A stretch of DNA of 64,000 bases from Nocardia vulneris (GTDB taxonomy: Bacteria; Actinomycetota; Actinomycetes; Mycobacteriales; Mycobacteriaceae). Shown here piece after piece: positions 33,850-43,615 of the stretch. The translations under genes were made by a program, and so were the position numbers. How positions within the stretch are numbered: position 1 is the first letter of the stretch; each line of letters starts with the position of its first letter. The notes below the pieces were generated by a model. The model did no database searches and was not told the origin of the DNA. It worked only from the letters and a program-made list of their open reading frames with translations. The stretch spans positions 62,001-126,000 of the forward strand of contig NZ_BDCI01000003.1 in the NCBI RefSeq assembly GCF_001613425.1, written 5' to 3'.

Positions 33850-35130
33850 TCAGACGCCGAGCAGCGCGGCCACCCGTTCGAGCCTGCTCTCGGTGTAGGA
33901 CGCGATCTGGTCGACGATGACGCGCACCCGCGCGGTGTCGTCGGCGGCGGCGTGCCACCACGGCAGCAGCAGTGGGTCGAGTCCGTTCGGCGCGGTCGCG
34001 AGCAGCCGGGTGGCGACCGCCTGGATCTGGTCGCGCTGCCCGGCCTGGCGCAGTTTGTGATCCCGGTCGGACATGACGTAATGCAGCGCGACGGTCTTGA
34101 GCACCGCGACTTCGGCGGCCGCGATGATCGGCACCTCGAGATCCGCGCCGTACCGCAGCAGTGGTCCGGTGCCCGCGGTCTCGCGGGTCGCGGTGATCGC
34201 GGCGGTGGCGAACCGGCCGACGAGTTCGCTGGTGAGTCGTTTCAGCGCGACCGAGCTGGCGAGGGTGCCGTCGTAGGCGGCAACCGCGGCGACGACCGGC
34301 AGCTCGGAGAGGCGTTGCGCCGCGGCGACGAGTTCTTCGGCGGACAGCGAGTAGTGCTTGTGCCTGCCCAGGCTGGCCAGCGCCTCCTGCTCCCACGGGT
34401 CGGCCAGCGCCCGCAGATCGATACGTCCGGCGATGACACCGTCCTCGACGTCGTGCACCGAGTACGCGACATCGTCGGCCCAGTCCATGATCTGGCATTC
34501 GAGGCTGCGGCGACGCTCGGGTGCGCCCTTGCGAATCCAGGCGAGCCGTTCGGCGTCGATGTCGTAGGCGCCGAACTTGGTGCCGGGACCGGTTCTGCCC
34601 CAGGGATACTTGAGTGCCGCGTCGAGCGAGGCCCGGGTGAGATTCAGGCCCGCGCTCACCCCGGCCGGGTCGAGCACCTTGGGCTCGAGGCGGGTGAGAA
34701 TCCGCAGGTTCTGCGCGTTGCCTTCGAAACCGCCGTGTGCGTCGGCGAAATGGTCGAGCGCCTTCTCGCCGTTGTGCCCGTACGGCGGGTGGCCGATGTC
34801 GTGTGCCAAGCCGGCCAGGTCCACCAGATCGGGGTCACAGCCGAGGCCTTCGCCGATGCTGCGACCGATCTGGGCCACCTCGAGCGAATGGGTGAGCCGG
34901 GTGCGCGGGGTGTCCCCGTCGCGGGGACCCATCACCTGTGTTTTGTCGGCGAGCCTGCGCAGCGCCGCCGAATGCAGCACCCGGGCCCGGTCGCGGGCGA
35001 ATTCGGTGCGGTGCCCGACCTCGAATTCGCTGCCCGGCGCGCCGAGGCCCGCGGTCTTCGGCCGCTCGACGACCAAGCGTTCGTAGTCCGGCTCGCTGTA
35101 GTTCTGCACTACTCCACCTCGCTCACGCAC
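33850..35130 (-). CDS. dgt: Deoxyguanosinetriphosphate triphosphohydrolase-like HD protein
   Basis: 426 residues from GTG 35130 (GTG 35109 is another option). It hydrolyses dNTPs to nucleosides and triphosphate, tuning nucleotide pools. The HD metal site is clear: [17 protein letters not shown] and [18 protein letters not shown], then [16 protein letters not shown]. The N-terminal arginine-rich part ([26 protein letters not shown]) is typical of the dgt family. Located 55 bases upstream of dnaG on the same strand. Confidence 0.93.
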   Translation of the reverse strand: MRERGGVVQNYSEPDYERLVVERPKTAGLGAPGSEFEVGHRTEFARDRARVLHSAALRRLADKTQVMGPRDGDTPRTRLTHSLEVAQIGRSIGEGLGCDPDLVDLAGLAHDIGHPPYGHNGEKALDHFADAHGGFEGNAQNLRILTRLEPKVLDPAGVSAGLNLTRASLDAALKYPWGRTGPGTKFGAYDIDAERLAWIRKGAPERRRSLECQIMDWADDVAYSVHDVEDGVIAGRIDLRALADPWEQEALASLGRHKHYSLSAEELVAAAQRLSELPVVAAVAAYDGTLASSVALKRLTSELVGRFATAAITATRETAGTGPLLRYGADLEVPIIAAAEVAVLKTVALHYVMSDRDHKLRQAGQRDQIQAVATRLLATAPNGLDPLLLPWWHAAADDTARVRVIVDQIASYTESRLERVAALLGV

Positions 35131-35173
35131 GGTGCTTTCGGGCCGAAAGCCCTACCGCACCTTCGGTTCTCGC

Positions 35174-35866
35174 TCACTGTCCGGCCGTATATCGGAAGTC
35201 TGCCGCGAAATGGGTGAGCTGATACCAGAGCAGAGCGCCTGTCTCCCTGGCGATTCCGTGGGCCTGCGACTCGCGGGTGTAGACGGCGGGCCCGGTTCGG
35301 GTCGGCGCGGTCCACGCGTCGAGGCCCTCGTCGCGGGCCATGGTGCGGGTGCGCAGCGAATGCCACGGATCGCTGACCAGCACCGCGGCGGACATGTCGC
35401 GGGCCTGCATGGCGGTGGCGACCGCCTCGACGCTGCGCAGCGTGTCCGAGCCGGTTTCCACCGCGAGGATCCGGTCGCTCGGGATGCCGCGCGATTGCAG
35501 ATAGTTCTTGCCGGACGCCGCCTCGGTGTAGAGGTCACCCTCCTGCTTGCCGCCGACGGTGATCACCCGGGGCGCCACGCCGAGCCGGAACAGCTTGTAG
35601 GCCTGGTCGAGTCGCGCCTCGAACACCGAGGACGGCGTGCCGGAGTACTGCGCGGCGCCGAGCACCACGATGGCGTCGGCCTGGGTGTAGTCGTCGATCC
35701 GCGCGACCTGCCAGACCCGGAACGCGGTGCCACCGACCAGCACCAGCCCCATCAGCACCGAGCCGACGACCAGCCGGCGCGTCCAGCGCAGCAGCCCGGC
35801 GGCGAAACCGCGCGCGGGCGCCGTGGCCTGGGCAGGGTCGGGCGCCGCACCGGCTCGAGCGCGCAT
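35174..35866 (-). CDS. YdcF/SanA-like DUF218 membrane protein
   Basis: About 230 residues from ATG 35866, preceded by GGGGAG; the frame is open up to 35980 but would then overlap the upstream gene. One membrane segment (LVVGSVLMGLVLVGGTAFRV) is followed by the DUF218 fold: ADAIVVLGAAQYSG, PRVITVGGKQEGD, AVETGSDTLRSVEAV and VLVSDPWHSLRTRTMARDEG. DUF218 proteins of the SanA/YdcF kind are linked to cell-envelope integrity; the reaction is unclear. Sits between dgt and the MBL-fold gene on the same strand. Confidence 0.85.
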   Translation of the reverse strand: MRARAGAAPDPAQATAPARGFAAGLLRWTRRLVVGSVLMGLVLVGGTAFRVWQVARIDDYTQADAIVVLGAAQYSGTPSSVFEARLDQAYKLFRLGVAPRVITVGGKQEGDLYTEAASGKNYLQSRGIPSDRILAVETGSDTLRSVEAVATAMQARDMSAAVLVSDPWHSLRTRTMARDEGLDAWTAPTRTGPAVYTRESQAHGIARETGALLWYQLTHFAADFRYTAGQ

Positions 35867-35958
35867 CGATGGCAAATCCACTCCCCAAGTCTGCCAGTAG
35901 GTGTCTCGCGCGCGGGTGGTTCGGCCCAGCGCGACGGGGGTGAGGCTACCGGCCCGCG

Positions 35959-36654
35959 CTACCAGCCGCGTTCGCGCCATTCACCGAGATGGGGACGCTC
36001 GGTGCCGAGTGTGGTGTCGTCGCCGTGGCCGGGATAGACGACGGTGTCGTCGGGATAGCGGGCGAAGATCTTGGTCGTCACGTCCTGGTAGAGCGAGTCG
36101 AAGTCGGCCGGGTCGGTGGTGCGGCCGACGCCGCCGGGGAACAGCGAGTCGCCGGTGAACAGGTGCACCAGTCCGTCACCGTCGGTGCACGCGAGGGCGA
36201 CCGAGCCGGGCGTGTGGCCGCTGAGATGGATGACCTCGAACGAGAGGTTGCCGACGCCGATGTGCTCGCCGTCGGCCAGCAGCCGATCGGGACGCACCGG
36301 CAACGGATCGGCGTCGAGCGGGTGGGCCGCGGTCGGCGCGCCGGTCGCGGCGGTCGTCTCCTTCAGCGCGAACCAGTGGTCCGGATGCTGATGGGTGGTG
36401 ACGATCAAGGCGATCTGACCGGGCGCCACATGATCGACCAGGGCTTCGATGCGCGCCGGTTCGTTCGCGGCGTCGATGAGCAGCGTGGCGCCGGTACCCG
36501 TGCATTGCACCAGGTAGCAGTTGTTGTCCATGCCGCCGACGGACATCTTGACTATGCGCGCGCCCGCGACATCGCGCTGCTGCGGATTCGAATCCGCCGA
36601 AACATGGCCGGTATACGGGCGATCGATGGTGATCACGTTTCCGATGCTAGCCAC
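35959..36654 (-). CDS. MBL-fold metallohydrolase (glyoxalase II-like)
   Basis: 231 residues from GTG 36654 (GTG 36636 also possible). The metal site is complete: THQHPDHW (HxHxDH), HLSGHTPGS, FTGDSLF and VYPGHGDDT. These motifs fit hydroxyacylglutathione-hydrolase-like enzymes, which in actinobacteria may act on mycothiol or other thioesters. NNCYLVQ and TLLIDAANEP are the usual N-terminal strands. Stands alone between DUF218 and the divergent TPM gene. Confidence 0.9.
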   Translation of the reverse strand: MASIGNVITIDRPYTGHVSADSNPQQRDVAGARIVKMSVGGMDNNCYLVQCTGTGATLLIDAANEPARIEALVDHVAPGQIALIVTTHQHPDHWFALKETTAATGAPTAAHPLDADPLPVRPDRLLADGEHIGVGNLSFEVIHLSGHTPGSVALACTDGDGLVHLFTGDSLFPGGVGRTTDPADFDSLYQDVTTKIFARYPDDTVVYPGHGDDTTLGTERPHLGEWRERGW

Positions 36655-36721
36655 CGGCGCCCACCACGACCACTCGCGGCGGCACCCACCGGCCCGACCT
36701 GCCGCGCGCTAGATTCGTCGC

Positions 36722-38689
36722 ATGTCGCTACCGAGTCGTGTCGTCCGCTGGACCGCCGCGGCGGCGGCCTGTTTCGCCGTCACCATGGTGGGCGCGCCTC
36801 CAACGCACGCAGAGCCGCCCGTCCGCTTGGACACCTACGTGGTCGATCCGGCGGAAGTCCTCGATCAGGGACAGCTCGATCAGGTGCGTTCGGCGGTGAA
36901 CCAGCTGTACGCGGACCACCAGGTGCGGTTGTGGGTGGTCTATGTGCGCGATTTCGGTGGTCTCGGGTCACAGCAGTGGGCCGATCAGACCGCGGCGAAA
37001 TCCGATCTCGGCACGCGCGATCTGTTGCTCGCCATCGCGACCCAGGATCGCGCCTACCGCCTGGCAGGCGACGTACCGAGCGGTGTCAGCGATGCCGAGT
37101 TGGACAGCCTGCTCACCCGGGAGGTGGAACCCGCGCTGCGCGACAGCCGATGGGCCGACGCCGGCATCGCCACCGCCGACGGCCTGAACTCGGCGATGCG
37201 CGGCGGCACCGACATTCGGGTGCTGCTGCTTCTGGGCGGCGTGCTCGTGCTCGTCATCGTGGGGCTGGTGCTCTACTCCCGCAAGCGAAGTCGTACGCGC
37301 GCGCGAGCCGAACTCGCGGCGGCCCGGCAGATCGATCCGGACAACACCACCGCGCTGGCGGCCTTGCCGGTCGAGGCGTTGGACGCGCGCTCGCGCGAGG
37401 CCCTCGTCGAGATCGACAATGCGATCCGGACCAGCGCCGAGGAGCTGGAACTGGCCACCGGCGAGTTCGGCGCGACCGCCACCCTCCCCTTCACCACCGC
37501 GCTCGACCACGCGAAAACCGCCGCCGCCAAGGCTTTTTCGATCCGGCAGCGACTGGACGACGATATTCCGGAGACCCCGGACGAGCAGCGCACACTGCTG
37601 GTCGACCTGATCGGCACGGTGGGCCGCGCCGACCGCGAACTCGACGCCCAGGTGGCCGAATTCGACGCGATGCGCAACCTGCTGATCAACGCCGCCGACC
37701 GATTGGCCGGGCTCACCAGGGATCTGGTCGAGCTGAAGAGCCGCGTCCCCGCCGCCGAGGCGGAGATGTCCCGGCTCACCGCGGCACATCCGGCGAGTGT
37801 GCTCGCCCCGATCCACGACAACGTGACCATGGCGGGCGAACGAATCACGTTCGCGGAGCAGAACATCGACGCGGGCCGCAGCGCGCTCACCCAGCCGGTG
37901 GGCAAGCAGGGCGGCGCGGTGGCCGCGATCCGCTCGGCCGAAGCGGCGGTCGGGCAGGCCCGCACGCTGCTCGACGCCGTCGAGAACGCCGCCACCGATA
38001 TCCAGCAGGCCCGCGACGGACTTCCCGCGGTGCTGGACGAACTGCGCCGCGATATCGCCTCCGCCACCGAGCTTTCCGAGTACGGCGGCCCGGAACTGGC
38101 CGCCGCGACCGCTGCGGCACAAACCGCGCTGACCAAGGCAGCGGCGGCGGCGGAGGCCGACCCGCTGGACGCCTTCCACGACGCCGTGGCCGCCGACACC
38201 GACCTGGATCGTGCCATCGCCGCGGCCACCGACCGCAAACTCGCCGCCGAGGATCTGCGGCGCCGGCTCGACCGCGCGCTCACCGACGCGGGCGCCCGGG
38301 TGCGCGCGGCGGCCGACTACATCACCACCCGGCGTGGCGGGATCGACGCCGAGGCGCGCACCCGACTGTCGGAGGCGCAGCGCAATCTCGCGGCGGCACA
38401 ACAGCTGAGTCCCACCGATCCGGCACAGGCGCTGTCCAACGCTCAAGCCGCCGCCGAACTCGGCGGACGCGCACTGCAGGCGGCGCAGGCCAGCGTGCGG
38501 GCGTGGGAGGCGAGCCAACCGCCGTCGGGCACCGCGCAGGCGGGCGCGGTACTCGGCGGCATCCTGATCGACGGGCTGCTGCGCGGCGCCGCGAGTGGCG
38601 GCCGCCGTTCCGGATCGGGCGGCTGGGGCGCAGGCTCCTACGGCGGCTCCTCCGGGTCGCGGCGCATCAGCCGCGGTGGCCGCTTCTGA
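36722..38689 (+). CDS. Secreted/membrane TPM-domain protein with long helical region
   Basis: 655 residues from ATG 36722. Signal peptide (about 1-30, cleavage near THAEPP); TPM domain (about 35-155: YVVDPAEVLDQGQLDQVRSA, LWVVYVRDFGGLGSQQWADQ, LLAIATQDRAYRLAGDV); membrane segment (166-183: VLLLLGGVLVLVIVGLVLYS); then about 430 residues of Ala/Arg/Glu-rich coiled-coil; then a Gly/Ser/Arg tail (SGGRRSGSGGWGAGSYGG). The counterpart in the dnaG-dgt region of M. tuberculosis is Rv2345 by synteny. Role unknown; TPM domains are often linked to envelope or repair functions. Confidence 0.88.
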   Translation: MSLPSRVVRWTAAAAACFAVTMVGAPPTHAEPPVRLDTYVVDPAEVLDQGQLDQVRSAVNQLYADHQVRLWVVYVRDFGGLGSQQWADQTAAKSDLGTRDLLLAIATQDRAYRLAGDVPSGVSDAELDSLLTREVEPALRDSRWADAGIATADGLNSAMRGGTDIRVLLLLGGVLVLVIVGLVLYSRKRSRTRARAELAAARQIDPDNTTALAALPVEALDARSREALVEIDNAIRTSAEELELATGEFGATATLPFTTALDHAKTAAAKAFSIRQRLDDDIPETPDEQRTLLVDLIGTVGRADRELDAQVAEFDAMRNLLINAADRLAGLTRDLVELKSRVPAAEAEMSRLTAAHPASVLAPIHDNVTMAGERITFAEQNIDAGRSALTQPVGKQGGAVAAIRSAEAAVGQARTLLDAVENAATDIQQARDGLPAVLDELRRDIASATELSEYGGPELAAATAAAQTALTKAAAAAEADPLDAFHDAVAADTDLDRAIAAATDRKLAAEDLRRRLDRALTDAGARVRAAADYITTRRGGIDAEARTRLSEAQRNLAAAQQLSPTDPAQALSNAQAAAELGGRALQAAQASVRAWEASQPPSGTAQAGAVLGGILIDGLLRGAASGGRRSGSGGWGAGSYGGSSGSRRISRGGRF

Positions 38690-38748
38690 TCGGAGGCCGG
38701 TCGCTGCTTGACCCTGACACCGTGTGAGGCCATAGACCGGGAGTCGTT

Positions 38749-39567
38749 ATGTTCACCATCGGAGACTTCGCCAGACACGGCCGGGTGTCGGTGCGCATGC
38801 TGCGCCACTACGACGCCATCGGACTGTTGCGCCCGGATCGGGTCGACGCGTCCAGCGGCTACCGCTACTACTCGGGCGGCCAGCTGGCCCGGCTGAACCG
38901 CCTTGTCGCGCTCAAGGAACTCGGCTTCACGCTGGACCAGGTCGGCCGGATCCTGGACGACAAGGTCACGGCCGCGGAATTGCGCGGCATGCTCACGCTG
39001 CGCCGCGGCGAGCTGGAGCAGCGCATCGCGAGCGACAGCGCCCGGCTCGCCCAGGTCGAAGCGAGGCTCCGCATCATCGAGAAGGAGGGCGCCATGCCCG
39101 TCCATGATGTGATCGTCAAACCCCTGCCCGCCGTTCGGGTGGCCGTACTGTCCGATACCGCAGGCGATTTCGAGCCCAGCTCGATCGGCCCGGTGATCGG
39201 GCCGCTGTTCGAGGACATCTGCCGCAGGCTGGCGGTGGCGGGCGTGCCGATCGTCGGGTGCGGCATCGCGTATTACGAACAGCGCGAAGACGGTTCGGTG
39301 CTCGCGCACGCCGCCATGCCGGTCGATGTCGAAGCCAGCGCGGCCTACGACTTCGAGATCGTCGATCTACCGGCCATCGAGCAGGCGGCCACGGTGGTCC
39401 ACAAGGGCAGCATGAACGAGGTGCTGGAACCGTGGCAGGCGCTCGGCCGCTGGATCGACGAAAACGGCTATCGCACCACCGGTCCCAGCCGCGAGGTCAC
39501 CCTCGTCTACACCGAGGACCCGAGCGGCTGGGTGACCGAACTCCAGGAGCCCATCGTCGCGAAGTGA
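38749..39567 (+). CDS. MerR-family transcriptional regulator with GyrI-like ligand domain
   Basis: 272 residues from ATG 38749. The N-terminus is a MerR winged helix (FTIGDFARHGRVSVRMLRHY, DAIGLLRPDRVDASSGYRYY), followed by the dimer coiled coil (about 75-115). A C-terminal GyrI/BmrR-like effector domain (about 120-272: VIVKPLPAVRVAVLSDTAGD, YEQREDGSVLAHAAMPVDVE) probably binds small lipophilic or cationic drugs. MerR regulators twist a 19-bp-spaced promoter to activate it; no such target is obvious next to it, so it may regulate itself or a distant gene. Confidence 0.92.
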   Translation: MFTIGDFARHGRVSVRMLRHYDAIGLLRPDRVDASSGYRYYSGGQLARLNRLVALKELGFTLDQVGRILDDKVTAAELRGMLTLRRGELEQRIASDSARLAQVEARLRIIEKEGAMPVHDVIVKPLPAVRVAVLSDTAGDFEPSSIGPVIGPLFEDICRRLAVAGVPIVGCGIAYYEQREDGSVLAHAAMPVDVEASAAYDFEIVDLPAIEQAATVVHKGSMNEVLEPWQALGRWIDENGYRTTGPSREVTLVYTEDPSGWVTELQEPIVAK

Positions 39568-39573
39568 CCGCGC

Positions 39574-39630
39574 TCAGGGGGAACTGGTGGCGGCATCGCC
39601 CGAGAGCCGCCCGCCACCAGTTCCCCCTGA
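39574..39630. terminator. 20-bp perfect stem bidirectional terminator
   Basis: A perfect 20-bp stem (39574-39593 with 39611-39630) around a 17-base loop. It lies 7 bases past the MerR stop and just before the convergent molybdenum-protein stop at 39637. It serves both genes. Confidence 0.85.
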
Positions 39631-39636
39631 TCTTGG

Positions 39637-41076
39637 TCAGACCTGGACGGTGACCGTGTGGAAGCCCGACGGGCCCGTCGGGAACGGCGCGCGATGCTTG
39701 CCCTCCTGGACGTCACCGGCACGGCCGAGGGCGCGGGCCTGCACGAGGTGTTCGCCCGGCGGCAGGTCGACGGTGGTGCGCCAGCGCCGCCACGCGGCCG
39801 GTGCGAGTTCGGTGCCGAGTTCGGCGGGGAACCAATCACCTTGACCGACACGAACTTCCACGCCGGACACCCCCTGCGGTGGCGCCCAGGCGACACCCGC
39901 GACGGTGGTGGTACCGGCGGCCGTCCGGCCCGGCGCGGTGACGTCGATGCGGGCCTGCGGAGGAACCCACAGCGGTCCGGCGGGCCAGCCTCGCTTCCAC
40001 CAGTAGTCGACCTGGCTGTCGTCGGCGAGCTCCAGCTCCCCCAGCCATTTCGCGCCGGTGTACTGGCCGTACAGGCCCGGCACGAAGACGCGGGCGGGGA
40101 AACCGTGTGCGGGCGTGAGCGGTTCGCCGTTCATGCCGATCACCACATAGCCCGGCCATTCGCCGGAGCGCAGCGGCTCGACCGGCAGCGAGATCGTGTA
40201 GCCGTCCACGGCTCTGGTGACCAGTCTGGTCGCGCCGGTCTCCGGGATCGCGTGCTTCAGCAGATCGGCCAGCGGAACGCCGAACCAGCGCCCATTGGCC
40301 GCCCGGCCCTCGCCGGGACGGTTGTGCACGCACACCATGACGGCGTCGAATTCCACCGCGTCCTCGGCCAATTCGGCCAGCGACAGGCGCAGCGGATGCG
40401 CGACCTTGCCGGTGACCGACAGCCGCCAGTGGATCGGATCGATCCGGGGCGGACGCAGATTCACGTCGGCGACGTACATCCGCCGGGCCGCGGTGACCAG
40501 GGGCGATAGGCCGGGCTCGCCCTCCAGGCCGTCCTCGGGTACGACGCCGAGCGCGCCCATGGGTCCGACCCGGCGAATATCGTTGTCCTGCTTGCGGTCC
40601 AGATCGTGGTGCAGCGTGTGCGCGGCCGCGAACATCCCGCCGCCGGCCGCCGCCCAGGCGAGCGTGCGCAGCAGACCGCGCGGCCGCCGCGGCAGCCCGG
40701 TGGCCAGCACGCCGGCCGCGGCGACCGCGCCCGCGACGGTGGAGGTGGAGCGGGTGGACAGCCGGGTCGCCAGCGCCGCGGCACCGGCCCCGAACGCGAC
40801 CGCGGCGGGGGTGCGCCATCGCTGCGGCAGCGCACCGAGTCCGACGGTCGCCGCCACCGCGCCCACACCGACGCCCAGCCGGGTGGCCGCCTTGTCGTGC
40901 CGGCCCGACAACGCGACCGTGGCCTCCACCACCGGCACCGGCGAGACGTCGATCATGGCCCGCCCGAGCGTGTCGATCAGCGAGCCGCCCCTGGTCGCGG
41001 CGATCGCCTCACCGACGCCTAGGGCTGCTAACCCGACCGCGGCCGCGCCCAGCCTTCCGTCTCCGTTCGTCAGCAT
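39637..41076 (-). CDS. Membrane-bound sulfite-oxidase-family molybdopterin protein
   Basis: 479 residues from ATG 41076; the frame is open to 41346, but the upstream part runs into a tandem repeat and has no start signal. The N-terminal 150 residues hold four to five membrane segments (Ala/Gly/Val-rich). The oxidoreductase domain contains MVCVHNRPGE with Cys249 as the likely Mo ligand, plus WFGVPLADLLK, YTISLPVEPLRSGEW, NGEPLTPAHGFPARVFVPGL and GAKWLGELELADD. The last 90 residues form the Mo-cofactor dimerisation domain (GVEVRVGQGDWFPAEL). It transfers oxygen atoms to or from small substrates (sulfite or methionine-sulfoxide-like) outside the membrane; the electron partner is unknown. Confidence 0.88.
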   Translation of the reverse strand: MLTNGDGRLGAAAVGLAALGVGEAIAATRGGSLIDTLGRAMIDVSPVPVVEATVALSGRHDKAATRLGVGVGAVAATVGLGALPQRWRTPAAVAFGAGAAALATRLSTRSTSTVAGAVAAAGVLATGLPRRPRGLLRTLAWAAAGGGMFAAAHTLHHDLDRKQDNDIRRVGPMGALGVVPEDGLEGEPGLSPLVTAARRMYVADVNLRPPRIDPIHWRLSVTGKVAHPLRLSLAELAEDAVEFDAVMVCVHNRPGEGRAANGRWFGVPLADLLKHAIPETGATRLVTRAVDGYTISLPVEPLRSGEWPGYVVIGMNGEPLTPAHGFPARVFVPGLYGQYTGAKWLGELELADDSQVDYWWKRGWPAGPLWVPPQARIDVTAPGRTAAGTTTVAGVAWAPPQGVSGVEVRVGQGDWFPAELGTELAPAAWRRWRTTVDLPPGEHLVQARALGRAGDVQEGKHRAPFPTGPSGFHTVTVQV

Positions 41077-41318
41077 CGCTGGCACCCGCTTCCAACCCGA
41101 TCGTCCGCTGTCACCCAGCATTCTGCCCGACCGGTCCCACCGGCCCACTCGTTTCACCCCGCCGTCCCGAGTACCGCACAGCCGCCCGGGCCGGTCGCCG
41201 ACCAGCCGAGCACCATCCCCCCGAAGCCCCACACCAGCCACACCAGCCACGCCGACCAGCGGCGTCAGCCACACCGACCGGCGGCGTCGCGGCGCGCACA
41301 CGATCGGGTCCGCCGCGC

Positions 41319-41411
41319 CGCGCGCATATTCGCGTCCCGCGCGCATATTCGCGTCCCGCGCGCATATCGCGTCCCGCGCGCATATCGCGTCCCGCGCGCA
41401 TATTCGCGTCC
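41319..41411. repeat. Tandem repeat, five 18-19 bp units
   Basis: Five head-to-tail units of the type CGCGCGCATATTCGCGTCC (19, 19, 18, 18, 19 bases; units 3 and 4 lack one T). It lies upstream of the molybdopterin gene and past the 3' end of the PapA-like gene. Each unit contains self-complementary GCGCGC and CGCG, so it could bind a protein, but the length variation suggests slippage. Adjacent 41080-41555 holds no supported gene. Confidence 0.85.
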
Positions 41412-41555
41412 CGCGTACGGATTCGCCGACGATTTCGTGCGCGGCGCAACGAAACGTGCGCGGCGTACTCGCGGCCGCGTGCCCACGTGCCCGCGCCTAT
41501 CTGAAAGGCGGCGCAGGTGTCGCGTCGTTCGGGTGCTGCGGCCGCACTGCGTCAG
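41412..41555. other. Gap past the 3' end of the PapA-like gene
   Basis: Non-coding as far as can be seen; with the repeat and the stretch to 41077 it makes about 480 bases without a gene. Promoter for the molybdenum protein should lie in 41080-41320. Confidence 0.4.
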
Positions 41556-42890
41556 CTACCGGTCATCGCTGACGATCGTCTCGCCGGACAGGGCGAGCAG
41601 TTCGTTGCGTACCGCGTCCAGTAGCCCGTTCGCCTGAGGACCGCCGCCCAGCAGGCCGATCGTCAGTGCGCCGTGGAAGGTGTAGACGAGGAAGGTCACG
41701 GCTGCCGAGGCTCCGGTGGACGGGCGCGGATGGGCCGAGAGGTAGACGATCTCGTAATCGGTGAGTTCCAGGCCGGCCGGTGTCCGGAACGAGGGCACCG
41801 CCCCGGTGTTCGTCACCGCGACGTGACCGGCCAGCGAGTGGATCCGCTTGTCCCCGAAGAAGTCCGGGAAATGCAGCACCGACTGTTGCACGATGCCCGC
41901 GGCCAGATCGGCACGCAGCTGCTGCGCGATCCGCCCGCCCAGCTCGAGAACGCTCCCCGACAGGTCCACCTCGGCGGCGAACGACGCGAGTCCTGCCATG
42001 TTGGTGCCGTCCCCGGGAGCCACCTTCGGCACCAGCCGGGAACGCATGTCCACCGGATACAGACAGCCGAGTGGCACCGGACCGGTTGCGGCATCGGTGA
42101 TTCCGGACGCGAACGCGCGCAACAGCGCCGCGGTGACCAACCCGTTCACGCTCACCCCGCGATGCCGCCCGAGTGCGACGATCCGCGCCGTGACCGCCGC
42201 GTCGAGGCGGGTCCGCAAAGGGCGGGCAAGGGAGCTGGGCACCGCGACCGCGGATCCGGACGACCGGATGTTCACCGATTCGGCACCGCGGCCGTCCGCG
42301 CGAGCCGCGGCCACGATGGGGGCGGGCACCGGCAGCGGCCGCGCCACCGCCTCGAAGCCGGACACCGCCCCCGCCACGATGCCCCGTTGTGCCACATGCC
42401 ATTCCAACGGCCGCGGATAGTCATGCGGTGCACCGGCCACCGGTGTTCCTTCGACGAGGCCGGTGTAGTGGTCCCAGAAGCGGGCGAGCAGTTCGACGCA
42501 GTGCCCGGCGTCCGCGACGCTGTGATGCGCGAACAGCGTGAGCCGCCAACGGTCTTCGCCGGACACCACCACCTCGAGGTAGGCGAGCTGGGTTCCAGGG
42601 TCGAGCGGCGTCGCGGGCAGACCGATCGTCTCGACGTCCCCCTCGGTCACCGTCGCCCCCACCGGCGAATCCCCCGGTCGCAGTAGATATCCGGTCCCCT
42701 CTTCGTCTTCGCCGATCCGGCAGGTGATCACCGGGTACGTCGTCTGCAACGCGGCGAACGCCCCCTGCACCGCCGCGATATCCACCGCTCCCGTCACCGA
42801 CACCGAGCGACCCGTGTACGTGCCGTGCCGTACGAACCGCTGTTCCGACGGCGCCAGCACCCGCACCACCGCATCCTCATCCCGCAACAC
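41556..42890 (-). CDS. PapA-like condensation-domain acyltransferase
   Basis: About 444 residues if it starts at GTG 42890; the frame is open to 42968 but would then overlap the divergent TenA gene. The condensation/acyltransferase fold has LFAHHSVADAGHCVELLARF (HHxxxDxxH), with both His and the Asp present, and GCLYPVDMRSRL plus FPDFFGDKRIHSLAG later on. Mycobacterial PapA proteins esterify lipids such as phthiocerols and trehalose esters with acyl groups. With no polyketide synthase in view the acyl donor is unknown. Divergent from TenA with a promoter gap of about 60 bases. Confidence 0.8.
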   Translation of the reverse strand: MLRDEDAVVRVLAPSEQRFVRHGTYTGRSVSVTGAVDIAAVQGAFAALQTTYPVITCRIGEDEEGTGYLLRPGDSPVGATVTEGDVETIGLPATPLDPGTQLAYLEVVVSGEDRWRLTLFAHHSVADAGHCVELLARFWDHYTGLVEGTPVAGAPHDYPRPLEWHVAQRGIVAGAVSGFEAVARPLPVPAPIVAAARADGRGAESVNIRSSGSAVAVPSSLARPLRTRLDAAVTARIVALGRHRGVSVNGLVTAALLRAFASGITDAATGPVPLGCLYPVDMRSRLVPKVAPGDGTNMAGLASFAAEVDLSGSVLELGGRIAQQLRADLAAGIVQQSVLHFPDFFGDKRIHSLAGHVAVTNTGAVPSFRTPAGLELTDYEIVYLSAHPRPSTGASAAVTFLVYTFHGALTIGLLGGGPQANGLLDAVRNELLALSGETIVSDDR

Positions 42891-42952
42891 CTCGCAAGCG
42901 TGCGGCAACACCCGCGCGGGTGCAAACCGCGGGGTACGCAAGACTGGTCGGC

Positions 42953-43561
42953 ATGAGTCTTGCCGCACATCTGGAAGAACTCGGCCGTCCGCTGGTCGAG
43001 CATCAGCTCACGCATCCCACGGTGGCCGGGATCGCCAAGGGTGATCTGCCCGAGCCGATTTTCCGATCCTGGCTCGAGCAGGACTACCTTTTCCTGCTCG
43101 ATTACGTCCGGGTGTTCAGCCGCCTGGCCTGGCAGGCGCCGTCGGCCCACCTCGCCGACCTGGTGGATCTGGCACACGCCACCTACCACGACGAACTGGC
43201 GCTGCACCGCTCGCTGGCCGCCGAATTCGGCGCCGACCTCGACGGCGCCACCAAAGGCGTTGCCTGCACGGCATATACGGCATTCCTGCTGGAGTCGGCG
43301 GCCGACTACGCCGAGGGTCTGGCCGCCCTCTACCCGTGCATGTGGGGCTATTCGAACCTGGGCGCACGGCTCGCCGAGAACCCGCCCGCCGAACCGCGCT
43401 ATCGCCGCTGGGTCGACACCTACGCCGACCCCGGCTTCGCCGACCTCACCCGCCGCATCGCCCAGATGATCGACGAGGCGGGTGCGGACCCGGCCCGGGC
43501 CGAGGCCCTGTTCCTGGAGGGCATGCGGCACGAGCTCGCGTTCTGGGACGTCCCCCGCTGA
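42953..43561 (+). CDS. TenA/thiaminase II-family protein
   Basis: 202 residues from ATG 42953. All-helical TenA fold: MSLAAHLEELGRPLVEHQLT, DYLFLLDYVRVFSRLAWQAP, TYHDELALHRSLAAEFGADL, VACTAYTAFLLESAADYAEG, YPCMWGYSNLGARLAENP, EALFLEGMRHELAFWDVP. The Cys of CTAY and Glu in the last helix are in the places of thiaminase II active-site residues. Family members salvage thiamine pyrimidine from degraded thiamine. No TPP riboswitch or thiamine gene is visible nearby. Confidence 0.88.
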   Translation: MSLAAHLEELGRPLVEHQLTHPTVAGIAKGDLPEPIFRSWLEQDYLFLLDYVRVFSRLAWQAPSAHLADLVDLAHATYHDELALHRSLAAEFGADLDGATKGVACTAYTAFLLESAADYAEGLAALYPCMWGYSNLGARLAENPPAEPRYRRWVDTYADPGFADLTRRIAQMIDEAGADPARAEALFLEGMRHELAFWDVPR

Positions 43562-43615
43562 CCACACCAGAACAAGTGGTGCACAGGCGGCGCGCCACGC
43601 CCTACGCTGACTGTC

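Noticed and set aside
32226..33920. Long plus-strand open frame opposite dnaG
   Set aside because: Antisense shadow caused by high GC; the minus strand encodes an unmistakable primase.
41080..41346. Longer N-terminus for the molybdopterin protein
   Set aside because: It would translate the tandem repeat; no ribosome site, and membrane segments already start right after ATG 41076.
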